Assembly: GCA_030604135.1 (NCBI GenBank)
Contig: JAUVWL010000010.1
Location: forward strand, 59,615 to 123,614
Source: Burkholderiales bacterium
Lineage (GTDB): Bacteria; Pseudomonadota; Gammaproteobacteria; Burkholderiales; Burkholderiaceae_C
Direction of reading: 5' to 3'
DNA: 64,000 nucleotides
Each line of letters opens with the position of its first letter. Within the stretch, counting starts at the first letter, position 1. The position numbers and the translations under genes were made by a program. Under the pieces are notes generated by a model. It saw only the letters and a list, made by a program, of their open reading frames with translations. It was not told the origin of the DNA and searched no databases. Shown piece by piece: positions 36,001 through 44,003 of this stretch.

Positions 36001-37252
36001 CCAAGATCTCGCACAGCCGGTCGTTGACCTGCAGCCAGCGCCGGGACTGTGGGTCCGTCATGGCCATGCCAATGAAGGGCAGCGCGTAGAAGCGCGCCAC
36101 GCGGTCGGTCTGCAGGCGGGCCTCTGCCTCGGCCAGCCGCTGGGCCGTCACGTCCATGAGCATGCCGCTGATGCCGATGACCTGACCGCCGCGATCCCGG
36201 GTCAGCGTGGTGTCGTCGATGACATAGGCCCAGTCACCATCGGCCCGGCGAAGCCGGTATTCCTGGCGGTAGACATCCGGGCCATGCTCGAAATAGCCGC
36301 TGATTTCCTCATTCACCCGCTGCACGTCGTCAGGATGGAACAACTCGTTGTAGTTGTACCGTCCTCTGAGCAGGTCCTGCGGCGAGTAGCCCCACTGGCC
36401 CACCGCTTCGCTGACAAAGCTGACCGGCCAGCCCGGTTCGTTGCGCCACTCGATCACCACCACCGGCGAACGGTTGACGATGCCCAGCATGCGGCCGGCT
36501 TCGGCTTCGGCTTCGGCCCGCCGCTCGACCATGTCGTCGATCGCTCGTCCGATCTGGGCGATTTCATCGCTGCCCGACGTACCCACACGCACCGACAGGT
36601 CACCGCCAGCAATGCGGTCGAGCTGGCTCACCAGTTGCGCCGAACGGCGGAACCAGATCAGGTGCAGCAGCCAGGCCAGCACCGCCGCCAGACACAACAC
36701 CAGCAGTCCGACCAGCAGGCTATCTCGACGGACGTCGAAGAGCAAGGCCTCGCGCACCCGCTGCAGATCGACCGCCACCGCCAGCGCACGACCGTCGGTC
36801 AGTGGTGCACGAGCCCACAACCGGTCGCTGTCGCGATCGGGCCAGACGCTGATGCCCTGCCCGGGTGGAAGCTGCCGCCGGGCCAGTTCCTGCGCCACCG
36901 GCGAGTCCAGATCGCTCAAAAGGCGTCCGGAATCCAGCCGGGACAGCGAAGCCTGGACCACCCCGTCACTGGCGATCAGAAACGCGTGATCCAGCCCTTC
37001 GTGCAGGGCCAGACCGGTGACCAGACGCCGCAGCTGGACACCGTTGTCCATGCCGCCCTGCACTTCCAGCCGCATCTGTTCGACGCTCAGGCGCTCCGTT
37101 AGGTTGCGCTCGCGCTCTGTCCACAGGCTGTCCAGCAACTGCCCGGCGCGAAAGCCATGGTGCCCCAGGGCTGCCAACACCCCGAACAATGCAAGCAGCA
37201 CGGGCGCCACCCACCGAACCGGCCAGCGTCGCAGGAGGGCTGTGTCGATCAT
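33092..37252 (-). CDS. Membrane sensor histidine kinase with HAMP and seven PAS domains
   Basis: The 1386-residue kinase has membrane helices at about residues 13-33 and 178-200 around a periplasmic domain, then HAMP (about 200-250). Seven tandem PAS/PAC units follow, each ending in a DVT-, DIT- or DIS-type motif (for example LMDVTAQRLAEAE, TIQDITERI, VVRDISQRK, LLDVTDAVEAEE). The kinase core is phytochrome-like (YTVSHDLKAPLRGIDGYSQL) with an ATP-binding domain (RNLIGNAIKFTRDR, VRDNGVGFDM, GTGVGLALVAK). It overlaps the solute-binding lipoprotein upstream and the response regulator downstream by 4 bases each. This points to one signalling unit that integrates an external ligand with several internal cues. 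Confidence 0.94.
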   Translation of the reverse strand: MIDTALLRRWPVRWVAPVLLALFGVLAALGHHGFRAGQLLDSLWTERERNLTERLSVEQMRLEVQGGMDNGVQLRRLVTGLALHEGLDHAFLIASDGVVQASLSRLDSGRLLSDLDSPVAQELARRQLPPGQGISVWPDRDSDRLWARAPLTDGRALAVAVDLQRVREALLFDVRRDSLLVGLLVLCLAAVLAWLLHLIWFRRSAQLVSQLDRIAGGDLSVRVGTSGSDEIAQIGRAIDDMVERRAEAEAEAGRMLGIVNRSPVVVIEWRNEPGWPVSFVSEAVGQWGYSPQDLLRGRYNYNELFHPDDVQRVNEEISGYFEHGPDVYRQEYRLRRADGDWAYVIDDTTLTRDRGGQVIGISGMLMDVTAQRLAEAEARLQTDRVARFYALPFIGMAMTDPQSRRWLQVNDRLCEILGYSRERLLSLSWVEITHPDDLQGNLTLFDDLLANERQHYQMAKRFIRGDGQVVHTEIDVRARRLPDGTVSEIYTTIQDITERIRAEAEVRRLGAMADNANDALLLTVDNRIEDCNPAALRLFGYPDKASLVDRAPADLSPLEQADGEYSEDAARRRLAEALAGRPQQFEWLHRRKDGAVFEAEVSLNRFQLADGRHAVIGVVRDISQRKRQDARLRASEAQLREAQRIGRMGSWVFDLLSGQVTWSDETYRIQGMDPAREDASFARFLSLIHPEDRARVEETYRESVDMGKPYETRYRIVLGDGRIRHLHVRGETEYANGQALRTVGMVLDETELVEAQAERDRLVAVLENTSDIVSMADPQGRVIYFNQAGYRLMGLHPDEPLEGAMARVHPPWAFRKVAEEGIPVALRGELWLGDTAVYNAQGQEVPMSQLIGVQKDDVGQVRFLWTILRDVSQLKATQAALSLERERLAEAQTVASIGSWSVDLPQGRVTWSDGNFHALGLDPQRIVPSIEAYLSVVHPEDLPRVRDHCDGTVAWNPANENEVRRIEHRIVTSRGVRYVEERARAQKNDQGEIVRLYGTTMDVTERVEAARALEETKAMLEQGETQARMGSWVYDSDTRELHWSRQMFTNMGMPWAPMPPSIDEYCARIHPDDVGPVRVAINLLLAGQDVPEVRFRIHPDLGPVRWMRRVVQKIERSAEGKGPSYVGTLLDVTDAVEAEERLRAINEELEKRVVERTQQLQEANRDLEAFTYTVSHDLKAPLRGIDGYSQLLMEDYGGKLGVEGQMFVERIRRGVSQMGELIADLLNYSRMERRTMEPQAMAIVPMVDKVLRDYGDELAALGGEVQRQLQPVTLKVDREGMAVVLRNLIGNAIKFTRDRPKPLIEVGSRVDTDHCLLWVRDNGVGFDMQYHDRIFGIFQRLHRAEDYPGTGVGLALVAKAVQRMGGRVWAESRPGEGATFFMEFPR

Positions 37253-38271
37253 GGCCGCCTCCGCAGCTGCAGGCTGCGCCCGGCCGGAGCGCTGTCGATC
37301 AGGCGGCTCCAGTCGGTTGCCCGCCCGCCCATTTGACCCAGCTCGGTCAGAGCTTCTGCCAGCAACTGGCCCTGCCGACGCAGCGGGGCCTTTTCACCCG
37401 AGAGGTAGGCCATCGAATCGGCCGGCGACATGAAGCGCAGACCATCCAGGGTGCTGCGATACTCCTGCGCCGTCATTTGCAGCGAGGGCGCCAGCATCAG
37501 CGCGCTGGCCTCCAGGTCGGATTGCATGCGTTCCAGCCCCAGTGTCCAGGCCAGCAACAACTCGTCCACATCACCCGCGCGCAAGGTCAGCACGTCTGGC
37601 CGCACGACCAGTACGTCCAGTATCTGTCCGGGCATCAGGCGGCTGTCGAAAAGACTGGAAAACCCAGCCTGGCGCAGCTGGGTGGCCAGCGGTTCATACG
37701 ACACCGCCGCCACAGCCCGACCCGCCTGCATGGCGGCCAGATGCTGACTGGATTCCAAAGCCAACACGGTGATGTCGCCCTCACGCAATCCGCCCGCCTG
37801 CAACAGGCTGCGCAACATCAGGGCGCTGACGGTGGAGGGTTCCAGCAACACGGGCTTTCCCCGCAAATGCTCGGGACTGGTCACCACAGGGGAGGCCATC
37901 ACCACATCGGCACCGGCCGACTCGCTGAGCACCGCCACCACCCGCAGGTCGATACCCTGGCTGTCGAGTTGAAGCACCTGATCAAGTGTCAGCGCAGCCG
38001 CATCCAGCAAGCCATTGCGAAAATGGCGCACCGCCTCCGCGTTGGTCGTCAGCTCGACCATCTTCACCCTGGATGCGTCGACCAGACCCCCTTCGCGGGC
38101 CACGATGAAGGGATCGTATCCCACCCAGGGCGCCAGACCGACCACCAGCGGCATAGGCGGGGGAGGAGCACAACCCGTCGTCAGCGCAAGTCCGCACAGC
38201 CCCGCCAACACGGGCAGGCGATGGATGAAGGACCTCCGAGACCATCCTTCCGACCCGACGAAGTGAGCCAT
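37249..38271 (-). CDS. Solute-binding lipoprotein (NMT1/SsuA-like)
   Basis: The 340-residue protein starts with a Tat-like or Sec signal (WSRRSFIHRLPVLAGLCGLA) and a lipobox ending at C34 (LALTTGC). The mature part resembles ABC-type binding proteins of the NMT1/SsuA class (GLAPWVGYDPFIVAREGG, then VVAVLSESAGADVVMASP). No permease or ATPase is nearby. The stop overlaps the start of the seven-PAS kinase (ATGA), suggesting a sensing rather than transport role. The ligand is unknown. Confidence 0.85.
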   Translation of the reverse strand: MAHFVGSEGWSRRSFIHRLPVLAGLCGLALTTGCAPPPPMPLVVGLAPWVGYDPFIVAREGGLVDASRVKMVELTTNAEAVRHFRNGLLDAAALTLDQVLQLDSQGIDLRVVAVLSESAGADVVMASPVVTSPEHLRGKPVLLEPSTVSALMLRSLLQAGGLREGDITVLALESSQHLAAMQAGRAVAAVSYEPLATQLRQAGFSSLFDSRLMPGQILDVLVVRPDVLTLRAGDVDELLLAWTLGLERMQSDLEASALMLAPSLQMTAQEYRSTLDGLRFMSPADSMAYLSGEKAPLRRQGQLLAEALTELGQMGGRATDWSRLIDSAPAGRSLQLRRRP

Positions 38272-38401
38272 TGAAAACTGGCGAAAAGTTCAACAAGTGG
38301 TTACAGAGCATTCTGCCACCGAAGCCAGATGGAACCGCAAAGACCGTTCGCATTTGGCCTCGTCAGGCCCGCAGGCGCTGTTCCTTCTGCCGCGCAGCCT
38401 C

Positions 38402-39262
38402 CTAGCACCAGAGGTGTGCAACAGGCACCTGGGGGTCGAACCGATCCGCCACCTGGGCCTGCAGCAACTCAGCGGACGCCAGCGCGTCGGAGAAGGCATG
38501 GTGCAGGCGGTAGCGCGGCAGGCCGTAGCGTGCCCGGCTGGCGGCCAGTCGGATGGACACCGGCGCCGGCTGGGGCCGCCACAGGCGCTGCCACCATGGC
38601 GGCCCGGGCCGCCGGTGAAGGCGGGCCTCCAGCTCCATGGTGTCGATAACCGGAAACTCGATGCCCTCACCGAGACGCCGTCGCAGCGCCTGCGCCAGGA
38701 ACTGCCGTTCGATGTCCCGGCAATGCACCACCATCACCCGGCCGGCCATCTGGCTCAGCAGCTCGGCCAGCACCTCGTCCAGGTCGGGTGCCTCGCGCAG
38801 ACGCTGGTGGGTGATGCCATGCAGCGTGACCGCGTCGTCACGCAGGGGCACCCGCGGCTTGAGCAGCCAATGTCGCCCCTGGCTGGCCGCTATGCGGGCC
38901 AGGCTCATGGGCAGCATGCCGATACTCACCATTCCGTCGGTGGCCGGGTTGAGTCCGGTGGTTTCCACATCCAGAGCCAGCAAAGGCACATCCTGAACAG
39001 GCGTCTTCCCGTCGGGCAAGCCGGCCGCGTAGTAGGACCGCAAGCGCGGGTCCCGCGCCGATTGCGCCAGGGCGTGAAAGCGCGCCGGCCAGTCCACTTC
39101 GCCGATCGCTGCCCCGGTCGGCTGGCGGTCGCGCAAATGCCCCGCGTGCAGCATGCGGTCAGAGGCTGAGAGGGAATTGGGCGAGCCCGAAAGGGCACCC
39201 CAAAGCGCCGCCGGCCAGGCGCAAAGCACAGCCGCAGCTCGGGCTACGGCGCGCATGTGCAA
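38402..39262 (-). CDS. 3'-5' exonuclease (DnaQ-like)
   Basis: This 286-residue protein has an RNase-T/DEDD-type exonuclease domain. It has motif I (LLALDVETTGLNPATD), motif II near HCRDIERQFLAQ and motif III (HHAFSDALASAELL). Catalytic acidic residues are in place (DVE, D in CRDIE, D in FSDAL), so it should degrade nucleic acid from 3' ends. The start is uncertain: a TTG at 39262, an ATG 6 bases later, or an ATG at 39154 before the conserved domain. It follows the CBS/nucleotidyltransferase gene on the same strand, a pairing seen in many proteobacteria. Confidence 0.86.
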   Translation of the reverse strand: MHMRAVARAAAVLCAWPAALWGALSGSPNSLSASDRMLHAGHLRDRQPTGAAIGEVDWPARFHALAQSARDPRLRSYYAAGLPDGKTPVQDVPLLALDVETTGLNPATDGMVSIGMLPMSLARIAASQGRHWLLKPRVPLRDDAVTLHGITHQRLREAPDLDEVLAELLSQMAGRVMVVHCRDIERQFLAQALRRRLGEGIEFPVIDTMELEARLHRRPGPPWWQRLWRPQPAPVSIRLAASRARYGLPRYRLHHAFSDALASAELLQAQVADRFDPQVPVAHLWC

Positions 39263-39320
39263 CGCCGCAGGAGGTGGTTCGGGTTGGCAAGGCAGGCATC
39301 ACCGATTTCTTCTCAGCCTC

Positions 39321-41198
39321 TCAGCGCACCGACTGGTGCCGGAACTTGAGGTAGTCCTGCGCCTGGCCCAGCACCAGAAAGGCATCGCGCAGGCTCTTGC
39401 GCTCGAACTCCGACAGGCGCTCGGGGTCCACGGTGTTGCCCGGCGGTTGACCCGCCTTCAGGTCCTCGGCCTGGGTTCGAAAGCGGACGAAACAGAGAAA
39501 CTCCAGCGCGTCGTGCAGGTCAGGGCCTCGACCTGGCGGCAGAATGCCGGCGCGGATCACCTCGTCCAGGCGCTCGAACGAGTTGAGCGCCTGCGAACCC
39601 ACGGACAGGGCATGCACCCGGATCAGGTCGCTCAAGGGCGCTGTGCCGCGGCGCTTGAGGTTGATGCCCGCGGACTGACGGCCGTCGGTTTCCAGCACAA
39701 AGCCCTTGAAGAAACCCAGGGGTGGTGTGCGCAGCAAGGCATTGCGCGCCATGCTGGCCAGAAAGCGGGGATGCTGCCGCGCCAGCCGGGCGATGTCTCG
39801 CCGCAGGCTGTCGGCCCAATCGGTGCGCCCGTGCACCCCGTCCAGGTCAAAGAAGATGTTGCTGTGCAACAGCCCTTCTGCGGTCGGCTTCTCGATCCAG
39901 TCCCGGAAATAGCCCTGCCAGACCCGAAGCGGTTGACGCCAACGTGGGTTGGTCGCCATCACGTCACCCGTGCACAGGCTGTATCCGCAACGCGCCAGTC
40001 CTTCGCAGACAAAACGCGCCAATGCCTCGAAGTACGCGTCGTGCACGGCCGACTCGAAACGGTTGTCCAGCACCAGGGCGTTGTCCTGGTCGGTCACCAC
40101 CCCCTGCTCCTGACGCGCCATGGAACCCAGCGCCAGAAAGCAGTATGGCACCGGTGGCGCCCCCAGCGTCTGTTCTGCCAATTCGAGCATGCGCTGCTTG
40201 AAGGCCCGTCCGATGGCCGACATCGCCTGACCGGTCACCCGGGCACTGGCGTCCTCGCCCAGCATGCCCACAAAGCTGGCATGCACCTCGGGCACCAGCG
40301 CCTCCAGCTCGTCCACCGACTGGGCGCGACCGATGCGCCCCACCACAAACAGGCTGTTGTTGGACTCGAAGCGGATGATGTCCGACAAGGCCAGCACCCC
40401 CAGGGTGCGAGGCCCTCGCGTGACGGGAAGGTGGTGGACCTTGTGCCTGAGCATCAGCAGCATGGCCTCAAACACCTGCCGGTGGTGCTCGATGCGGACC
40501 ACCTCCGTGGTGGCGATGTCGGCGACAGGGGTTTCCAGCGGCAAACCCTGGGCCAGCAAACGGGTCCGCAGGTCGCGGTCGGTCAGAATGCCTGCCAGCT
40601 GTTCAGCGCCCTCGTCATCGCCATCGGCCGCCTCGTTGATCAGCAGCAGCGACGAAACCCCGGCCTCGGTCATGCAACGCGCCGCCTCCAGGGCACTGGT
40701 GTGGGCGGGCACCGCCACCGGCTCGCGTTCGACCAGGCTGCCGACCGTGGCCGACAACAGGCTGTTGCCGGCCTGCTGGCGCGACACCGCCTTGTGCAGC
40801 CGCGTGCGGTCCTCGATTTCCACCTGGTCGGCGAAGCCCTCGTTGCCCTCGAACAATTCGGTGAACACCGGTTCCGGCAGCAGGTAAAGCAGCGTGTCTT
40901 CCTGCGCCACCGCCGGAAACCGGACCTTTTTGCGGTGCAACAGGCCGAACTCGCCGAAATAGCCGCCCTCGGTCAGGCGGTTGTACAGCGTGCCGTCACG
41001 CCGGTAGATTTCGACCACGCCGCTGCGCACGATGTGCCAGAACTGCGCATCCTGGCCGAACTCCACGATGCGCGTGCCGGCCTTGCAGTAACGCACATCA
41101 ATGGCCGCTCCGATGCGCCCGAGCGTGGACTCGTCCAGTTCCCTGAACGGCGCATGTTGCCGCAGAAAGCCAACGATGTCGTGGCGCTCGTCGTCCAT
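39321..41198 (-). CDS. Cyclic-nucleotide-binding, CBS and DUF294 nucleotidyltransferase-like protein
   Basis: The 625-residue protein has an N-terminal cNMP-binding-type domain (GTRIVEFGQDAQFWHIVRSG). A pair of CBS domains follows (VADIATTEVVRIEHHRQV, then HHLPVTRGPRTLGVLALSDI). The DUF294 nucleotidyltransferase-like region (FLALGSMARQEQGVVTDQDN) has a G-S-x10-D-x-D arrangement. It is probably a signal-responsive cytoplasmic protein; the exact nucleotide chemistry is unproven. It lies 7 bases downstream of the BCCT transporter gene. Confidence 0.85.
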   Translation of the reverse strand: MDDERHDIVGFLRQHAPFRELDESTLGRIGAAIDVRYCKAGTRIVEFGQDAQFWHIVRSGVVEIYRRDGTLYNRLTEGGYFGEFGLLHRKKVRFPAVAQEDTLLYLLPEPVFTELFEGNEGFADQVEIEDRTRLHKAVSRQQAGNSLLSATVGSLVEREPVAVPAHTSALEAARCMTEAGVSSLLLINEAADGDDEGAEQLAGILTDRDLRTRLLAQGLPLETPVADIATTEVVRIEHHRQVFEAMLLMLRHKVHHLPVTRGPRTLGVLALSDIIRFESNNSLFVVGRIGRAQSVDELEALVPEVHASFVGMLGEDASARVTGQAMSAIGRAFKQRMLELAEQTLGAPPVPYCFLALGSMARQEQGVVTDQDNALVLDNRFESAVHDAYFEALARFVCEGLARCGYSLCTGDVMATNPRWRQPLRVWQGYFRDWIEKPTAEGLLHSNIFFDLDGVHGRTDWADSLRRDIARLARQHPRFLASMARNALLRTPPLGFFKGFVLETDGRQSAGINLKRRGTAPLSDLIRVHALSVGSQALNSFERLDEVIRAGILPPGRGPDLHDALEFLCFVRFRTQAEDLKAGQPPGNTVDPERLSEFERKSLRDAFLVLGQAQDYLKFRHQSVR

Positions 41199-41205
41199 TT
41201 CGCCC

Positions 41206-42837
41206 TCAGCTGACCCTGGGCTCCGAAGCCAGGCCCTTGATCACCGACACGGTGGCCACCAGCAGCACCACGGCAAAAGGAAAACCGGTCGACACCGCCA
41301 TCGCCTGCAGGGCCACCAGGCCACCGCCCAGGATCAACGCAATCGCCACCAGGCCCTCGAAGGTGCACCAGAACACGCGCTGCGGCGTGGGGGCATTGAT
41401 CTTGCCCCCGGCCGCGATCACGTCGATGACCAGGGAACCGGAGTCCGACGAGGTCACAAAAAACACCACCACCAGCACGATGGCGATGAACGAGGTGATC
41501 TGGGCCAGTGGCAGCAGCTCCAGCATCAGGAACAGCTGCAGTGGCAGGTCGGCGCTGGCCGCAGCCTCGTAGCCGTCCTTGACCAGCTGGGAAATGGCCG
41601 TGCCACCGAATACCGTCATCCACAGCACACAGGCCAGCGAGGGCACGATCAGCACCGAGATGATGAATTCCCGCACCGAGCGACCCCGCGAGACCCGCGC
41701 GATGAACATGCCCACGAACGGTGACCACGAGATCCACCATGCCCAATAGAAGGCGGTCCAGCCTTGCGAGAAGTTGGCGTCATCGCGGCCGACCGGGTTG
41801 GCCAGCACAGGCAGGTATTGCAGGTAGGCACCCAGGTTGTCGAAGAAACCGGTCACTATCGCCACGGTCGGACCGACCAGAATCACGAACAGCACCAGCA
41901 GCAGGGCCAGCACCATGTTGATCTCGGACAGGCGCTTGACCCCCGCGTCCAGTCCGGCCAGCACCGAGACCAGCGCAATCGCCGTGATGCCGATCACCAA
42001 CACGATTTGTGTCGTCTCGCCCAACGGCACGCCAAACAGGTGGTTCAGGCCGGCGGCTGCCTGGGAGGCGCCCAGGCCCAGCGAGGTGGCCAGACCGAAC
42101 ATGGTGGCCAGCACCGCCATGATGTCGATCAAATGGCCGGGCCAACCCCAGACCCGCTCGCCCAGCAGCGGATAGAACACCGAGCGGATGGTCAATGGCA
42201 AGCCCTTGTTGAACGAGAACAGGGCCAGGCCAAGCGCCAGGATGGCGTAGATCGCCCACGGGTGCAAACCCCAGTGGTAGATGGTGGCCGCCATGGCCAG
42301 TCGCCGCGCTGCCTCGGCATCGCCGGCGGCCGCCCCCAGTGGCGCCCAGTCGGTGCGCACACCGTCCTCCAGGGTCGTGCCGCCCAGGGCGCTGCCAAAG
42401 TGCGACAGGGGCTCCGACACCCCGTAGAACATCAGTCCGATGCCCATGCCCGCGGCAAACAGCATGGAAAACCAGCCCAGGTAGCTGTAGTCCGGTGTGG
42501 CCTCGGTGCCGCCCAGCCGCACCTTGCCCAGCGGCGAGAGCGCCAGACCCAGGCAGACCAGCACGAAGATGTTGCCCGCCCCGATGAAGAACCAGTCGAG
42601 ATGGGAGGTCAGCCAGCCGCGCAGGGCGGCGAACATCGGCTCGGCGGCGGTCTGGAATATGAGCGTCAGGAGCACAAAAGCCACCACCGCCAGGCCCGAG
42701 ACCGCGAAGACCCGGTTGTGGATGTCCAGCCCGAAGGGGCCGACCTTGACCACGATGTTGTCCTGGCCAATCTGGTAGTCCGTGTTGATGGGGTTCACCT
42801 CCCCGTCCGGCTTCATGGGGTCATGCGGTTCATTCAA
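41206..42837 (-). CDS. BCCT-family betaine/carnitine/choline transporter
   Basis: This is an ion-coupled osmolyte transporter. It has 12 expected membrane segments and the BCCT signature GMGIGLMFYGVSEPLSHFG, with Trp-rich segments (FYWAWWISWSPFVGMFIARVS). The substrate could be betaine, choline, carnitine or a related quaternary amine. The TTG at 42837 is preceded by AAAAGGAC at good spacing. An ATG at 42816 is the alternative (536 residues). It is divergent from the GntR regulator. Confidence 0.9.
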   Translation of the reverse strand: MNEPHDPMKPDGEVNPINTDYQIGQDNIVVKVGPFGLDIHNRVFAVSGLAVVAFVLLTLIFQTAAEPMFAALRGWLTSHLDWFFIGAGNIFVLVCLGLALSPLGKVRLGGTEATPDYSYLGWFSMLFAAGMGIGLMFYGVSEPLSHFGSALGGTTLEDGVRTDWAPLGAAAGDAEAARRLAMAATIYHWGLHPWAIYAILALGLALFSFNKGLPLTIRSVFYPLLGERVWGWPGHLIDIMAVLATMFGLATSLGLGASQAAAGLNHLFGVPLGETTQIVLVIGITAIALVSVLAGLDAGVKRLSEINMVLALLLVLFVILVGPTVAIVTGFFDNLGAYLQYLPVLANPVGRDDANFSQGWTAFYWAWWISWSPFVGMFIARVSRGRSVREFIISVLIVPSLACVLWMTVFGGTAISQLVKDGYEAAASADLPLQLFLMLELLPLAQITSFIAIVLVVVFFVTSSDSGSLVIDVIAAGGKINAPTPQRVFWCTFEGLVAIALILGGGLVALQAMAVSTGFPFAVVLLVATVSVIKGLASEPRVS

Positions 42838-43227
42838 ACCATCGTCCTTTTCTTGATTGTGTGGCCACAGGCAAGCCCCGCTACCGCCCACGCTGAAGTG
42901 CCTCTGACTGCATGGTGGGAACCATGCCTGAAATGCCAGAGGATGAAAACGCTGTCCACCCGATGAGTGGGCTCAGGACAGGGAGAAAGGCAACGCCCAA
43001 TACCTGGGGGGGTGCCGTGTTTGGAAGGTGCGCCGCATGAGCGGCGACCGCGCCGGCAAGCGGCGATGCGCTTGCAAGATCAAAAACATTGTCACAGATT
43101 TCGACACAAATGGCCAGCGTTGACGGAAGAAGCCCTTGTTTCAACGGCGAAACACCTGAACGGACCAGAATGCTGAAATCGAGTGGCTGCCAACACTTGC
43201 CCAGGGTAAACCCCAAGTCGCAAAGTC
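42838..43227. other. Divergent BCCT-GntR intergenic region
   Basis: About 390 bases have no credible gene. It should hold the BCCT promoter and at its right end the palindromic operator of gntR. An imperfect dyad (TTGTC...ACACAA, near 43089-43110) is the only other structure I see. Confidence 0.5.
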
Positions 43228-43243
43228 CTATAGAGCTCTATAG
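43228..43243 (+). promoter_or_regulatory. Palindromic operator upstream of gntR
   Basis: CTATAGAGCTCTATAG is a perfect 16-bp palindrome 8 bases before the gntR ATG. It is probably the autoregulatory binding site of the GntR/HutC-type repressor. Confidence 0.6.
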
Positions 43244-43251
43244 TTCACGCC

Positions 43252-43992
43252 ATGAGCTCCCACCTTCAATTGGCCACAGGCAACGAACCCGGACTGAGCC
43301 GCTACGCGTCGCTGGCCCAGGCGTTGCGCGCCCGCATCACCAGTGGCGAATGGACGCCGGGCGCCGCCCTGCCCGCTGAAAACCAACTGGCGCAAGAGCA
43401 TGGCGTGGCCCTGGGCACCATGCGGAGGGCCCTCGAACTGCTCGTCGAGCAAGGGTTCATCGAGCGCATCCACGGCCGCGGAACCTTTGTCCGCCAGGGC
43501 CTGTCGGGCGCCACCATGCTGCGGTTCTTCCGGTTCGATGGCGGCACGGGTGAGGTGCCGACCTCCCGAATCCTCGACCGCCGTGTGCTGAACGCCCCCC
43601 CTGCCGTGGCGCGCGGCCTGGGTCTGGCTGTCGGCGAACCTGTGCTGCGCCTGCACCGCCTGCGCCTGATGGAAGGCTTGCCCCGCCTTCTCGAAGAGCT
43701 CTGGCTGCCCCATGCCTTGTTCGCCCCGCTGGCAGACGACGACACCGCGGCCTGGGACGACCTGCTCTATCCGATGTATGCCCGCAGGCTGCAGATCCAT
43801 GTGCACCGGGCACGTGACGAAATCGGCTTCAGCCTGCTGAACGCCTCCCAGGCACAGCACCTGAACCTGCCTCCCGGCCACCCCTGCGCCGTGGTCGAAA
43901 GGGCCGCGTTCGATCTGACCGGGCGATGTGTCGAATGGCGCATCACCCGCGGCGACGCCCACGCCTTCCACTACACCGTCCACATCACCTGA
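43252..43992 (+). CDS. GntR/HutC-family transcriptional regulator
   Basis: The 246-residue regulator has an N-terminal winged helix (about residues 10-75, SLAQALRARITSGEWTPGAA, QEHGVALGTMRRALELLVEQ) and a C-terminal UTRA effector domain (VEWRITRGDAHAFHYTVHI at the end). A perfect palindrome lies directly in front of the gene. The Bug binding protein and an amidohydrolase follow at short distance, so it probably controls their operon in response to a small acid. Confidence 0.9.
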   Translation: MSSHLQLATGNEPGLSRYASLAQALRARITSGEWTPGAALPAENQLAQEHGVALGTMRRALELLVEQGFIERIHGRGTFVRQGLSGATMLRFFRFDGGTGEVPTSRILDRRVLNAPPAVARGLGLAVGEPVLRLHRLRLMEGLPRLLEELWLPHALFAPLADDDTAAWDDLLYPMYARRLQIHVHRARDEIGFSLLNASQAQHLNLPPGHPCAVVERAAFDLTGRCVEWRITRGDAHAFHYTVHIT

Positions 43993-44003
43993 AGGACCCG
44001 ATC

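Noticed and set aside
34127..37102. 991-codon plus-strand ORF over the seven-PAS kinase
   Set aside because: The opposite strand encodes a coherent multi-domain kinase with consistent motifs. This frame has no ribosome site and shadow-type composition.
41764..42966. 400-codon plus-strand ORF over the BCCT gene
   Set aside because: It is antisense to an unmistakable transporter and is Gln/His/Gly-rich, with no plausible fold.
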